A stretch of DNA of 64,000 nucleotides from Hyalangium versicolor (GTDB lineage: Bacteria; Myxococcota; Myxococcia; Myxococcales; Myxococcaceae), in assembly GCF_020103695.1 (NCBI RefSeq), contig NZ_JAHXBF010000008.1:124001-188000 (forward strand). The letters are read 5' to 3'. Below are positions 9,583 through 17,330 of this stretch, piece by piece (position 1 is the stretch's first letter; the number at the start of each line of letters is the position of its first letter). The position numbers were made by a program, and so were the translations under genes. The notes under the pieces were generated by a model. It was given only the letters and a program-made list of their open reading frames with translations, was not told the origin of the DNA and did not search any database.

Positions 9583-9951
9583 CTACGCGGAGCTACCCGG
9601 CGACGTGCTGACGTAATCAGCGGATAGCTTGCGCGTGATGGACGCGGAATCCTGCGCAATGGGGCCGCCTACGTTTTTGTGCATGCGGGCGGCCGACGAG
9701 ATGCGCCGCACCTCCGCGATGGCTTCGGCGGCTCCGTAGGGAGTACCCAACGCGGCCAACCCCTTGCGGAGCTCATCCTCTAGCACTGCCGCTGACGGGT
9801 AGCGATCTTCGGGGCGCCGCTGGAGCAACGTTCGGAGGATGGAGCGCAGCGGGGGGAACACGTCCTCCGTCAGCTCCTCGACCTCCTGCGCGGTGTACGT
9901 GGCAGCCCGCAGGATGTAGTCGTCTACGTGCTCTGGCAGTTCCGTATCCAC
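9583..9951 (-). pseudogene. C-terminal relic of a Ser/Thr protein kinase
   Basis: The 122 codons from GTG 9951 match only the C-terminal lobe of a eukaryotic-like kinase: LRTLLQRRPEDRYPSAAVLE is the typical last helix pair (the invariant Arg of subdomain XI plus the following tail). Nothing corresponds to the glycine loop, the HRD or the DFG motif, and an in-frame stop lies just upstream at 9961-9963. It is therefore a truncated kinase rather than a functional enzyme, unless the tail is expressed as an interaction domain. A copy of the dispersed repeat lies about 60 bases upstream. Confidence 0.6.
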
Positions 9952-10012
9952 CAGAGCTATTCATCCCCTGGGACTATGTCCAAGGACTTGTCGGACACTC
10001 CACTAGGCACCT

Positions 10013-10058
10013 CCGCTCCAGCCCTCACTCTCCACCTCGCCTCTATCCCGTCTATACG
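10013..10058 (-). repeat. Dispersed intergenic repeat, copy 1 (diverged)
   Basis: Read on the minus strand it starts with CGTATAG and ends with TGGAGCGG, with a purine-rich middle. It aligns, with gaps, to the two better-conserved copies at 27287-27342 and 32241-32296. It lies between the kinase relic and the DUF1801 gene. Confidence 0.4.
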
Positions 10059-10120
10059 CTACACTCACCATCCAGGGCCCACTGCGGTCGTGGCCGAGAA
10101 TCAAATGGGAAATCCCGGTG

Positions 10121-10585
10121 ATGAACGTACAAGGACAAATCAAAGAGCATCTTGCCGGCCAGCCTGAACCCAAGCGCAGCGACATGCAGGAGCTGCACCG
10201 GCTCATACTCCGGGCGTTGCCGGCACGTAAATTGTGGTTCTCCGACGGCAAAGACAGCAAGGGTAAAACTGTCAGCAACCCCACGATCGGGTATGGATTT
10301 CACACAATCACATACGCTGATGGAACAACGAAAGATTCCTTCCGAGTCGGCATGAGTGCAAACAAGACCGGAATCTCTGTCTACATCCTTGGTATCAAGG
10401 ACAAGACATACCTGGCCAAAGCGTTTGGAAAGAGGCTGGGCAAGGCAAGCGTGACCGGGTACTGCATCAGGTTCAAGGCCCTCAAAGACATTCACATTGA
10501 TGTCCTTGAAGCGGCAATACGGCACGGGTTTGAGGCTCAGGAAGAAAAAGGGAGCACCAAACGCGGACGCGCAGGCTTGCGGTGA
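10121..10585 (+). CDS. DUF1801-type small protein
   Basis: 154 residues from ATG 10121 (a GTG just before it, at 10118, is an alternative). The sequence contains the DUF1801 pattern: a short helical N-terminus with LHRLILRALP, then NPTIGYGFHTITYADGT, and a C-terminal KALKDIHIDVLEAAIRHG helix. This fold (YdhG/YyaI-like) is found in many bacteria and has no established reaction. There is no signal peptide or membrane segment, so it is cytoplasmic. GC3 is visibly lower than in neighbouring genes (AAA, ACA and ATT codons), which suggests horizontal acquisition. Confidence 0.65.
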   Translation: MNVQGQIKEHLAGQPEPKRSDMQELHRLILRALPARKLWFSDGKDSKGKTVSNPTIGYGFHTITYADGTTKDSFRVGMSANKTGISVYILGIKDKTYLAKAFGKRLGKASVTGYCIRFKALKDIHIDVLEAAIRHGFEAQEEKGSTKRGRAGLR

Positions 10586-10657
10586 GCCGTGCGCATCACC
10601 CCTGACACAGGGCAGAGGGAACGGCCGAATTTCCGTCACATGGAGTGCGTAGCCAGG

Positions 10658-11047
10658 TCAGGGATGCGGAGCCTTGCATCTGGGATCCCAGCGCTTGTCG
10701 ATGTCGGGTGGGAGCGGGTCCTTGGGGGCACCTGAGTCCGTGAACCGCCAGGCGCAGTACCCATACTGGAACCACCTCGAGGCGGGGATGCTCGTCATGG
10801 CGGCAAGCTCCTCGCGCGTGTGGTGCCAATGCGGAGGGATCACGGCAAAGAACAGGTCGTTCGCAATTCGCTTCGACCGAAGACGCACGGAGAGGGCTGC
10901 GTGCCGGAGCGTGCGTCGCGGTGCCACCTCGTCGATATCGGGGTGAGAAGAGAGATAGCGAATGCCTTGCACCGCTTGCCCGAGGTTGAGCATGAAGTGC
11001 TTCGCGTACTCCTCGAGGAAACGGCTGCCAGGAATGGTTCGTGTCAC
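10658..11047 (-). CDS. Hypothetical protein
   Basis: 129 residues from a GTG at 11047. The central part (RSKRIANDLFFAVIPPHWHH, then TREELAAMTSIPASRWFQYG) contains several tryptophans and histidines, but no known catalytic motif is recognised. The open frame continues only 22 codons further upstream to a stop, without a better start, so the protein could be a truncated derivative of a longer one. It is followed (convergent side) by the DUF1801 gene. Function unknown. Confidence 0.45.
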   Translation of the reverse strand: MTRTIPGSRFLEEYAKHFMLNLGQAVQGIRYLSSHPDIDEVAPRRTLRHAALSVRLRSKRIANDLFFAVIPPHWHHTREELAAMTSIPASRWFQYGYCAWRFTDSGAPKDPLPPDIDKRWDPRCKAPHP

Positions 11048-11131
11048 CTTTGCCTCCGTTGCGGTTTCAAGAGTGGCAGGAGTACGCGGTCGACGACGCG
11101 TGCGAAGAATGCATCATCGAAGCCGCCGATC

Positions 11132-12004
11132 CTAGGCTTGGCCGGGGGGCGAGGCCGCTGGCGGAGCCTTCAGTCCTCCGAAGATCTTCGCGACGACAGC
11201 GTCTCGCCAGCGGTCGGGCAAGGAGAGGAGGACCCGAAGCAAGAATGACGTCGAGAGAGGAGTGACGACCCGAATGGGCGGCCTCCTGGCGGCGACAATG
11301 CGGCCGATGGCCGCGGCGACGAATGCAGGTCCGGGCACCATCTGGAAGGCCTCGCTTCGGCTCTGCCCCGCGGCCTCCATCATGCTGGCGTAGTCACGCT
11401 GCTGTCCCGAGAGCTCGAGCGTCTTGGACGAGGTCGCCTCGAAGGAGGTCGAGACGGCGCCAGGCTCCAGGATGGTCACCCGGATACCGAACGGGGCAAG
11501 CTCAAGACGCAATGCGTCGCTGATGGACTCGAGGGCATGTTTCGACGCCGTGTAGACCCCCTCGAAGGGAAAGGTGATGCGGCCTGTAATGCAGCTCATG
11601 TTGATGATGAGCCCAGAGCGGCGTGCCCGCATGGCGGGGACGAACGCTCGAGTCACGCGCACCAGGCCGAAGACGTTGGTCTCGAAGACGCTCCGGAGCG
11701 CCGCGTCATCGACCAACTCGATAGGGCAGACCAGGGAGAAGCCCGCATTGTTGATGAGGACATCGATGCCTGCGCCCTGCGTCTGCTGCTCCACCAGGGC
11801 TCGCGCGGTCTCCACGGAGGCTGAGGACGTCACGTCGAGTTCGATGGGGTGGAGGGCTCCCTTGGCTTCTCGCGCGAGCTCCTCGAGCGCCTTCAGGTTT
11901 CGCCCTGTTGCGAACACCCGGTGGCCTTGAGCCGCCAGATGCAGCGCCGTAGCACGTCCGATGCCGCTGGTGCAGCCAGTCATGAGCACAGTTCGGGGCT
12001 TCAC
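11132..12004 (-). CDS. Short-chain dehydrogenase/reductase
   Basis: 290 residues. The Rossmann nucleotide site TGCTSGIGRA lies near residue 9, followed by the NNAG motif, a catalytic Ser in INMSCITGR, and the YTASK catalytic Tyr/Lys pair. A C-terminal extension of about 40 residues (PIRVVTPLSTSFLLRVLLSL) resembles that of retinol-dehydrogenase-like and oxidoreductase-type classical SDRs. It should be an NAD(P)-dependent alcohol/ketone oxidoreductase; the substrate is unknown. It is transcribed divergently from the ACP at 12188, so it may share a regulatory region with the polyketide-like operon or be an accessory reductase for it. Confidence 0.8.
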   Translation of the reverse strand: MKPRTVLMTGCTSGIGRATALHLAAQGHRVFATGRNLKALEELAREAKGALHPIELDVTSSASVETARALVEQQTQGAGIDVLINNAGFSLVCPIELVDDAALRSVFETNVFGLVRVTRAFVPAMRARRSGLIINMSCITGRITFPFEGVYTASKHALESISDALRLELAPFGIRVTILEPGAVSTSFEATSSKTLELSGQQRDYASMMEAAGQSRSEAFQMVPGPAFVAAAIGRIVAARRPPIRVVTPLSTSFLLRVLLSLPDRWRDAVVAKIFGGLKAPPAASPPGQA

Positions 12005-12187
12005 GATTCTCTCCGCGGGTCAGAAGGTCAGGCTTGCGAGCAGGTGTACAGATCGTTTGGCTTGAAGGGTAGCCAGAACCCTACTCAACGCGTTGTTTCC
12101 GCACGCCGGGCTTCGGCGGATCTCCCTCGCACATGCCGTGATGTCAGACGGGATCTGTACGTTGAATCCTCAACACGAGGAGGGGCG

Positions 12188-12499
12188 ATGCAGACACCTA
12201 CTGACGAGCGGCAACTGAAGGATGGCCTGAAGTCCATGATCGTGGAGCGCCTGCGGCTGCCCATTGAGCCCGCGAGCATCCAGGACGGAGCGCCTCTGTT
12301 TGGCAGTGGCAACGGTGAGGGAACGAGCCTGGGGCTCGACAGCGTCGAGGCGCTCGAGATCGTTGTCGGCATCGAGGAGAAGTGGGGCGTCGTCATCGCG
12401 GACGACAGCGTCGCCAAGGAGTTCCACTCCATCGACACGCTCGCAAAGCTGGTCATCCGGCTGCTCGCCGAGAGCGGAAAGAAGACCGCCAGTGCATAG
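12188..12499 (+). CDS. Acyl carrier protein of a type II PKS/FAS-like operon
   Basis: 103 residues from ATG 12188, placed just after GAGGAGGGG. The phosphopantetheine attachment serine is S52 in GLDSVEALEI, and the helix II region that follows is typical for carrier proteins. The C-terminal half (EEKWGVVIADDSVA) has the acidic surface that partner enzymes recognise. It needs a phosphopantetheinyl transferase from elsewhere, as none is in the operon. It is the first gene of a series running to about 24830, and its stop overlaps the next start. Confidence 0.9.
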   Translation: MQTPTDERQLKDGLKSMIVERLRLPIEPASIQDGAPLFGSGNGEGTSLGLDSVEALEIVVGIEEKWGVVIADDSVAKEFHSIDTLAKLVIRLLAESGKKTASA

Positions 12500-12971
12500 C
12501 GCGCAGACGCAGCCGTCCCAGCTCGGCATCCAGGAGCTCTTCAAGCTCCTTCCGCATCGCTACCCGATGCTCATGGTCGACCGGATCAACACCTTGGATC
12601 CCGGCGTGTTCGCCGAGGGTGTCAAGTGTGTCACGGCGAACGAGCCCTTCTTCCAGGGCCACTTCCCCGAGCACCCCATCATGCCGGGCGTGCTGATCGT
12701 CGAGTCCATGGCGCAGGTCGCGGGAGTCATGCTCCGCACTCGGAGCACTCCGGGCGCGGAGTCCCCAGAGCAGGCCGCTCCGAAGCAGGCGCGTCCGGGG
12801 GTCATGGCGAGCATCCAGCGGATGCGCTTCCGGCGTCCGGTGGTCCCGGGGGATCAGCTGCGCGTGCGCGCCACGCACCTCAAGAGCCTGGGCACCATTC
12901 ATCAGGTCAAGGTCGAAGCGCTGGTGGGCGAAGAGCTCGTCGCTGACGGCGAGCTGATGCTCGGCTCCTGA
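12492..12971 (+). CDS. FabZ-like 3-hydroxyacyl-ACP dehydratase (catalytically intact)
   Basis: 159 residues from GTG 12492, overlapping the ACP stop by 8 bases. Hotdog-fold landmarks are present: PHRYPMLMVDR at the start, then the catalytic histidine H57 in QGHFPEHPIMPG, and acidic E71 in VESMAQVAG on the opposing helix. A Pro/Ala-rich insertion after about residue 80 is unusual. FabZ-type enzymes remove water from 3-hydroxyacyl-ACP to give trans-2-enoyl-ACP. No enoyl reductase is present in the operon, so the double bonds would be kept, which points to a polyene product. A second hotdog gene at 16145 lacks the histidine and is a plausible partner subunit. Confidence 0.88.
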   Translation: MHSAQTQPSQLGIQELFKLLPHRYPMLMVDRINTLDPGVFAEGVKCVTANEPFFQGHFPEHPIMPGVLIVESMAQVAGVMLRTRSTPGAESPEQAAPKQARPGVMASIQRMRFRRPVVPGDQLRVRATHLKSLGTIHQVKVEALVGEELVADGELMLGS

Positions 12972-12991
12972 ACGCAAGGAAATCGGGTCCC

Positions 12992-13762
12992 ATGCTCTTG
13001 AATGTCTTGATCCAGGGAAGTGGCTTCCCGCGGCTGCGCTCTACCGTGACGCTTCTCCAGTCCCAGGGCCGGAACATCCTGGTGGATAGCGGACTGAGCG
13101 ACGATGCGAGTCGGCTGGTGCTCGCACTCCAGGAGCGGGGGCTGACCCCGGATGATGTGGACGTGGTCGTCGCCACCCACCTGCACTACGACCATTGCGG
13201 CAACCATCTGATGTTCCGCAACGCCCGCTTCATCGTCGGGGCCAAGGACTACATCGAGAACGCCCGGTTCATCGAGGCCTATCACCAGGATGGCACTCCC
13301 GGTAAGGCGGCGACCGCAGCGCTGCTGCGCGAGCACTACCAGACGGTGAAGGACTTCTATGTCCGCTCCATCGTGCGCGAGGTGACTCGCAACATCGAGT
13401 TCTACAACCGCGTGCTCGATCGCGACTCGCGCTTCGTCCCCGTCGAAGGCAGCCATTGGCTCACCGAGGAGGTTGAGGTGCTCCCGACCCCCGGGCATAC
13501 CCACGGCCACATCTCGGTTGTCGCGCACAGCGCTCAGACCGAGAGCGAGGACACACCGAAGAAGATACTCGTCGCGGGGGATGCGCTCTTCACGCGCAAG
13601 ACCCTGGTGGAGAATGGCGAGAGAGAGCTGCAGCTTGCACAGGACGTCGAGCTCTACGGCCACACGCGCAGAAAGCTCCTGAACGAGTACCGCCACATCA
13701 TCCCGGGCCATGACGGTCTGGTGGACGCTGAAGCCCCCATGCCCATAGGGGGGACCCCTTGA
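12992..13762 (+). CDS. Metallo-beta-lactamase-fold hydrolase (AHL lactonase-like)
   Basis: 256 residues. The dinuclear metal site is complete: H63, H65, D67 and H68 in THLHYDHCGNH, a further His in TPGHTHGHIS, Asp in VAGDALF, and His in IPGHDG. The arrangement resembles quorum-quenching N-acylhomoserine lactonases and related lactone/thioester hydrolases. Inside an ACP-dependent operon it most plausibly releases or trims the finished acyl chain, acting as a thioesterase or lactonase; this is inference from position. Its stop is inside the TTG start of the next ketosynthase gene. Confidence 0.82.
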   Translation: MLLNVLIQGSGFPRLRSTVTLLQSQGRNILVDSGLSDDASRLVLALQERGLTPDDVDVVVATHLHYDHCGNHLMFRNARFIVGAKDYIENARFIEAYHQDGTPGKAATAALLREHYQTVKDFYVRSIVREVTRNIEFYNRVLDRDSRFVPVEGSHWLTEEVEVLPTPGHTHGHISVVAHSAQTESEDTPKKILVAGDALFTRKTLVENGERELQLAQDVELYGHTRRKLLNEYRHIIPGHDGLVDAEAPMPIGGTP

Positions 13763-14964
13763 GCACGCACCGGGTTGTCATCACTGGGCTCGGAGTGACC
13801 GCGGCCAATGCACTGTCGGCGGGGGAGCTTGCGCAAGCGCTGGTGGAGCGCCGCAGCGGGATCCGAGAGACCGACGCCTTCGGCATCGACGGCCGGGCTC
13901 GCTCAGCGGGTGAGGTGGAGCTGCCCGGGGTCCCTCTCGAGGGACAGGATCGGGTGTCGCAGCTGGCCCTCCACGCCGCCGAGCAGGCGCTCCGGGACAG
14001 TGGTCTCGAGCCTCTCGGGAGCTGGCGTGAAGAGGCGGGGGTGATGCTTGGCACGAGCCGCGGGCCGGCGCTCTCGCTCGAGCGCTTCATGCGATCCGCG
14101 AGAGCGGAGGCGCGCCGAGAGCTCTTCGCGGAGCTCCCCTTCGCGTCTATCGCTCGCAACGTCGCGGCCCGATTCGGACTGTGCGGCGTCCAATCCACCG
14201 TGACGATGGCCTGTGTCTCCAGCAGCCTCGCCATCGGCCGGGCCCTGGATGAGATCCGCCGAGGCCGGGCTTCGGTGATGCTGGCAGGCGGCGCGGACGC
14301 CCTGACCCAGCTCAGCTTCAGTGGCTTTTCCGTACTGCGGGCCATGACGCCCACGGTCTGCCGTCCTTTCGATCACCGCCGCAATGGGATGGTCCTCGGA
14401 GAAGGAGCGGGAGTCCTCGTCCTGGAGGAGCTTCAGCATGCGATCCGGCGGGGCGCGAGGATCCACGCGGAGCTGTGCGGCTGGGGTACTGCGGGTGATG
14501 CGCACCACTCCACCAGCCCCCATCCGGAGGGTCGCGGCCTGCAGCAGGCGATGACGCGCGCGCTGCGGCAGTCGGGTCTGACAACGGAGCAGATCGACTT
14601 CGTCAACCTTCACGGTACCGGCACGCCGGCCAATGATCCGGCGGAGTGCCATGCCCTGCGCTGCGTCTTCGGCGAGCGCACCGCGTCGCTCCCCGTCAAC
14701 TCTCTCAAGCCCTACTTCGGCCACACGTTGGGCGCCTCGGGCGTGTTGGAGCTCATTGGCTCACTGGTGGGCATGGAGCGCGACTTCATCCCTCCGACGC
14801 TTCACTGCGAGGAGCTGGATCCGAAGTGCAACGTCGACGTGGTGCGAGGCGAGGGGCGCTCGCACCGAATGGATGTCCTGATGAGCACCAAGTCCGCTTT
14901 CGGCGGGGCGAACGTCGCCCTCGTCGCCCGGCGCCTTCCCGAGGCCGGGAGGGGGGCCCGATGA
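13759..14964 (+). CDS. Ketosynthase alpha 1 (FabF-like, intact triad)
   Basis: 401 residues from a TTG that overlaps the preceding stop by four bases (TTGA). All three catalytic residues are visible: C152 in TVTMACVSSS, H285 in NLHGTGTPANDP and H322 in YFGHTLGASG. It should carry out decarboxylative Claisen condensation of malonyl-ACP with an acyl-ACP. The next gene is a ketosynthase homologue without the triad, giving the alpha/beta arrangement of type II polyketide synthases, and the two are coupled by an ATGA overlap. No acyltransferase is in the cluster, so malonyl-ACP would come from the housekeeping FabD. Confidence 0.9.
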   Translation: MSTHRVVITGLGVTAANALSAGELAQALVERRSGIRETDAFGIDGRARSAGEVELPGVPLEGQDRVSQLALHAAEQALRDSGLEPLGSWREEAGVMLGTSRGPALSLERFMRSARAEARRELFAELPFASIARNVAARFGLCGVQSTVTMACVSSSLAIGRALDEIRRGRASVMLAGGADALTQLSFSGFSVLRAMTPTVCRPFDHRRNGMVLGEGAGVLVLEELQHAIRRGARIHAELCGWGTAGDAHHSTSPHPEGRGLQQAMTRALRQSGLTTEQIDFVNLHGTGTPANDPAECHALRCVFGERTASLPVNSLKPYFGHTLGASGVLELIGSLVGMERDFIPPTLHCEELDPKCNVDVVRGEGRSHRMDVLMSTKSAFGGANVALVARRLPEAGRGAR

Positions 14965-16148
14965 GCCAGGGCATCGTCATCAGTGGACTCGGAGCGATGT
15001 GCCCGCGAGCTGCCGGTCGTGCGGCGCTCTGGGATCTCTTTCCGCGAGAGGGGCCCGCGCCCACGAGCACTCGCGGCGCCATCCCTCCTGAGGTGGAACG
15101 GATCCCGGAGACATTGTTCGCGCTGCTGCCCCCACAGCCGCGACACATGGACTGCTTCGGGAGGATCCTGCTCGCTGCGACCACGCTCGCGATCGAAGAC
15201 GCGGGGCTGGGGACCGCTGCCGTGGATCCACTCCAGACGGGTATCGCGATGGGCTCGGGCTACGGCTGCCTGCCCACCAACGAGGAGTATCTGGAGGGAA
15301 TCCTGGAGCGGGGCTCCCGCTACGGAAACCCGGTGGTGTTCCAGAACACGGTCACCAATGCGGCCACAGGCGCCATCTCCGTGGTGCACAACCTTCGCGG
15401 TCCCAGTGCGACCTTGTGCTCTGGGTGGGCTGCTGGCTTGGAGGCGATCCACTTCGGCTGTCAGCAGCTCGAAGAGGGTTTGGCCGAGCGGATGGTGGTG
15501 GGCAGTGCGGACACGCTCAGCCCGAGGCTGCTCGAGGGATTGTCGCTCCAGGGGTGGCTCAGCCCCCAAGGGACAGCACACCCCTTCTCCGAGGAATCGG
15601 AGGGCACGCGCGTGAGTGAGGCGGCGTGCACCCTCGTGCTGGAGGAGCTGACGCAGGCCCGCAAGCGCGGCGCACGCCTCTACGCGGAGGTTGTCGGCAC
15701 CGGGCACCGCGGAGGTCCGCCCTCGGAGCAGGCTCGCACCCTGGCGCGCGCGGTAAAGGATGCGGTCCACGCCGCGCGGATCGAGCCCGAGCAGTTGGGG
15801 GCGGTCTTCTCTGGCGCGAACGGCCGACGGGACTTCGACGGTTGGGAGTACAGCGGGTTGAGGGACGCGCTCGGTACTCACGCGTCGCGGGTGCCGGTCA
15901 CCTGCCCCAAGGCCGTCTTCGGAGAGACCTTCAGCGCCGCGGGTACGTTGGCTGTCCTGCTGGGCGCGCTCGCGCTCGAAACGGGCTGGGTTCCAGGCAC
16001 GCCGGGAGAGGCTCGTTCTTCCTCCGAGCGTCCGCTCAACCTCGTTTCCGGTGTGGCGCAGCGGCTCGCGCCCGAGTGGGTGCTGATCACCGCCCTGGGA
16101 GGGGAGGGCACTGCCCTCGCCGTGGTGCTGCGCGGGTGCCGATCATGA
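14961..16148 (+). CDS. Ketosynthase beta 1 / chain-length-factor-like (triad lost)
   Basis: 395 residues from ATG 14961. The overall ketosynthase fold is recognisable from end to end. In an ungapped alignment to the alpha 1 partner, the nucleophile position is W156 (in CSGWAAG), with C153 three residues earlier. The first histidine motif reads FSGANGRRDFDG instead of HGTGT, and the second reads VFGETFSAAG, so both histidines are gone. It therefore should not condense chains by itself; by analogy with chain-length factors of aromatic and reducing type II systems it would form a heterodimer with the 13759 gene and shape the product tunnel. Alternative: a gapped alignment would put C153 at the nucleophile site, still with no histidines. 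Confidence 0.85.
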   Translation: MSQGIVISGLGAMCPRAAGRAALWDLFPREGPAPTSTRGAIPPEVERIPETLFALLPPQPRHMDCFGRILLAATTLAIEDAGLGTAAVDPLQTGIAMGSGYGCLPTNEEYLEGILERGSRYGNPVVFQNTVTNAATGAISVVHNLRGPSATLCSGWAAGLEAIHFGCQQLEEGLAERMVVGSADTLSPRLLEGLSLQGWLSPQGTAHPFSEESEGTRVSEAACTLVLEELTQARKRGARLYAEVVGTGHRGGPPSEQARTLARAVKDAVHAARIEPEQLGAVFSGANGRRDFDGWEYSGLRDALGTHASRVPVTCPKAVFGETFSAAGTLAVLLGALALETGWVPGTPGEARSSSERPLNLVSGVAQRLAPEWVLITALGGEGTALAVVLRGCRS

Positions 16149-16588
16149 GCGACCACCCCATGGCCCCCATCTATGGAGGGACGCCTCACCGGTTCCCCAT
16201 GCTCCTGGTGGACTCCGTGGAGGAGCTCTCGCCGGGATATGGCAGGGCGCTCAAGCTGGTCTCCATCAACGAGGTGTTGTTCGAGCGCTTCGGAGACGCA
16301 CCGCCCAGCCTGCCCTCGCCCCTGCTGGTGGATGCGCTGGGGCAGGTCGCCATCATGCTCCTGGGCGGGAAGGACTCCGCGGGCGCTTCGGTCTGGTACC
16401 TCGGTGGCATCGAGGCGATGACGTTCCACGCGTCCGTCCCGGCTGGCAGCGCCCTGCGGATGGAAGCGCGTGTCCTCAAGACGTGGCGGACCACTGCTCG
16501 GGTCGAGGTCAAAGCCTGGAGCGACTCGGTGCTCGCCGTCAGCGGTTTCATGGTGCTCTCTCAGGGAGGTTCAGGGCGAAATGGCTAG
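16145..16588 (+). CDS. Hotdog-fold dehydratase homologue lacking the catalytic histidine
   Basis: 147 residues, start overlapping the previous stop (ATGA). The N-terminal GTPHRFPMLLVDS is the same landmark as in FabZ. In an ungapped 23-residue alignment with the 12492 protein, the catalytic His becomes F49 and the Glu becomes D63 (in LVDALGQ), and the GHFPxxPxxPG loop is replaced by a proline-rich sequence. It is probably a non-catalytic partner of the intact dehydratase, comparable to the paired hotdog proteins reported for aryl polyene pathways. A role as a thioesterase-like hotdog is an alternative. Confidence 0.72.
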   Translation: MSDHPMAPIYGGTPHRFPMLLVDSVEELSPGYGRALKLVSINEVLFERFGDAPPSLPSPLLVDALGQVAIMLLGGKDSAGASVWYLGGIEAMTFHASVPAGSALRMEARVLKTWRTTARVEVKAWSDSVLAVSGFMVLSQGGSGRNG

Positions 16589-17330
16589 CTCGGAGACAGT
16601 CACGCCGTTCGTAGAAGGGTTGCTTCACCCGAAGGTGGTGATCGTGACCGGCGCGGGGCAACCGATCGCCAGCGCCATCGCACGGCGCTATGCCAAGGCT
16701 GGTGCGCGCCTGGTCTTGAGCTTCCTTCCGGAGCACGAGGCGGCGGCGACGGAGCTTGCAAAGAGCCTCGGCGCGGAGCTGGCCACGGCCTGCGAGTTGT
16801 CGGATCCGCAAGCGGTGAGCGCGCTGGTCCGCCGCGTCACCACGGAGCTTGGAGGGGTGGACGTGCTCGTCAATGCCCACCTGAGCCGAGTGCCCGGCAA
16901 GCTGAGCGAGGTGTCCGCCGAGCAGGTGAAGTCGGTGGTCGAGCGCCAGCTCAGCGGCACGGCCTTCTTCTGCAAGGAGGTCATCCGCCCGATGATGCGC
17001 AAGCGCTCGGGACGGATCCTCAACCTCCTGGACAGCGCCTCTGGGGGGCCTGGCAAGGTGGCCGCCGAGGGGATCGCCGCCATGACGCGCGCGCTGGCGA
17101 ACGAGGTGTCGCGGCAAGGCATCTCCGTGAACACCCTCGCGGTGCACCTTCTGCCCGAGGAGGCCGAGCAGCTTCCTGCCCCGCAGCGCGAGCGGCTCGA
17201 AGGTGAGCTCGGCCCGCTGGGACGGCTCGGGAACCCGGAGGAGATTGCGGAGGCCGCTCTCTTCCTGGTCTCGAGCGCGGCGAATCTCATGACGGGCCAG
17301 CGCCTGTCCGCGACCGGAGGTCTGTGGTGA
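16581..17330 (+). CDS. FabG homologue with degraded active site
   Basis: 249 residues from ATG 16581, overlapping the hotdog gene by 8 bases. The Rossmann region is altered (VTGAGQPIASAIA instead of TGxxxGIG), NNAG becomes VNAHL, and in alignment with the next gene the catalytic Tyr and Lys positions are G158 and A162. The fold is otherwise a classical SDR with the C-terminal LMTGQRLSATGG end. It should not reduce ketones. Together with the intact reductase encoded immediately downstream it may form a mixed tetramer, the same active/inactive theme as the ketosynthases and hotdog proteins. Loss of function by drift is less likely, since the frame is intact and translationally coupled. Confidence 0.75.
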   Translation: MASSETVTPFVEGLLHPKVVIVTGAGQPIASAIARRYAKAGARLVLSFLPEHEAAATELAKSLGAELATACELSDPQAVSALVRRVTTELGGVDVLVNAHLSRVPGKLSEVSAEQVKSVVERQLSGTAFFCKEVIRPMMRKRSGRILNLLDSASGGPGKVAAEGIAAMTRALANEVSRQGISVNTLAVHLLPEEAEQLPAPQRERLEGELGPLGRLGNPEEIAEAALFLVSSAANLMTGQRLSATGGLW

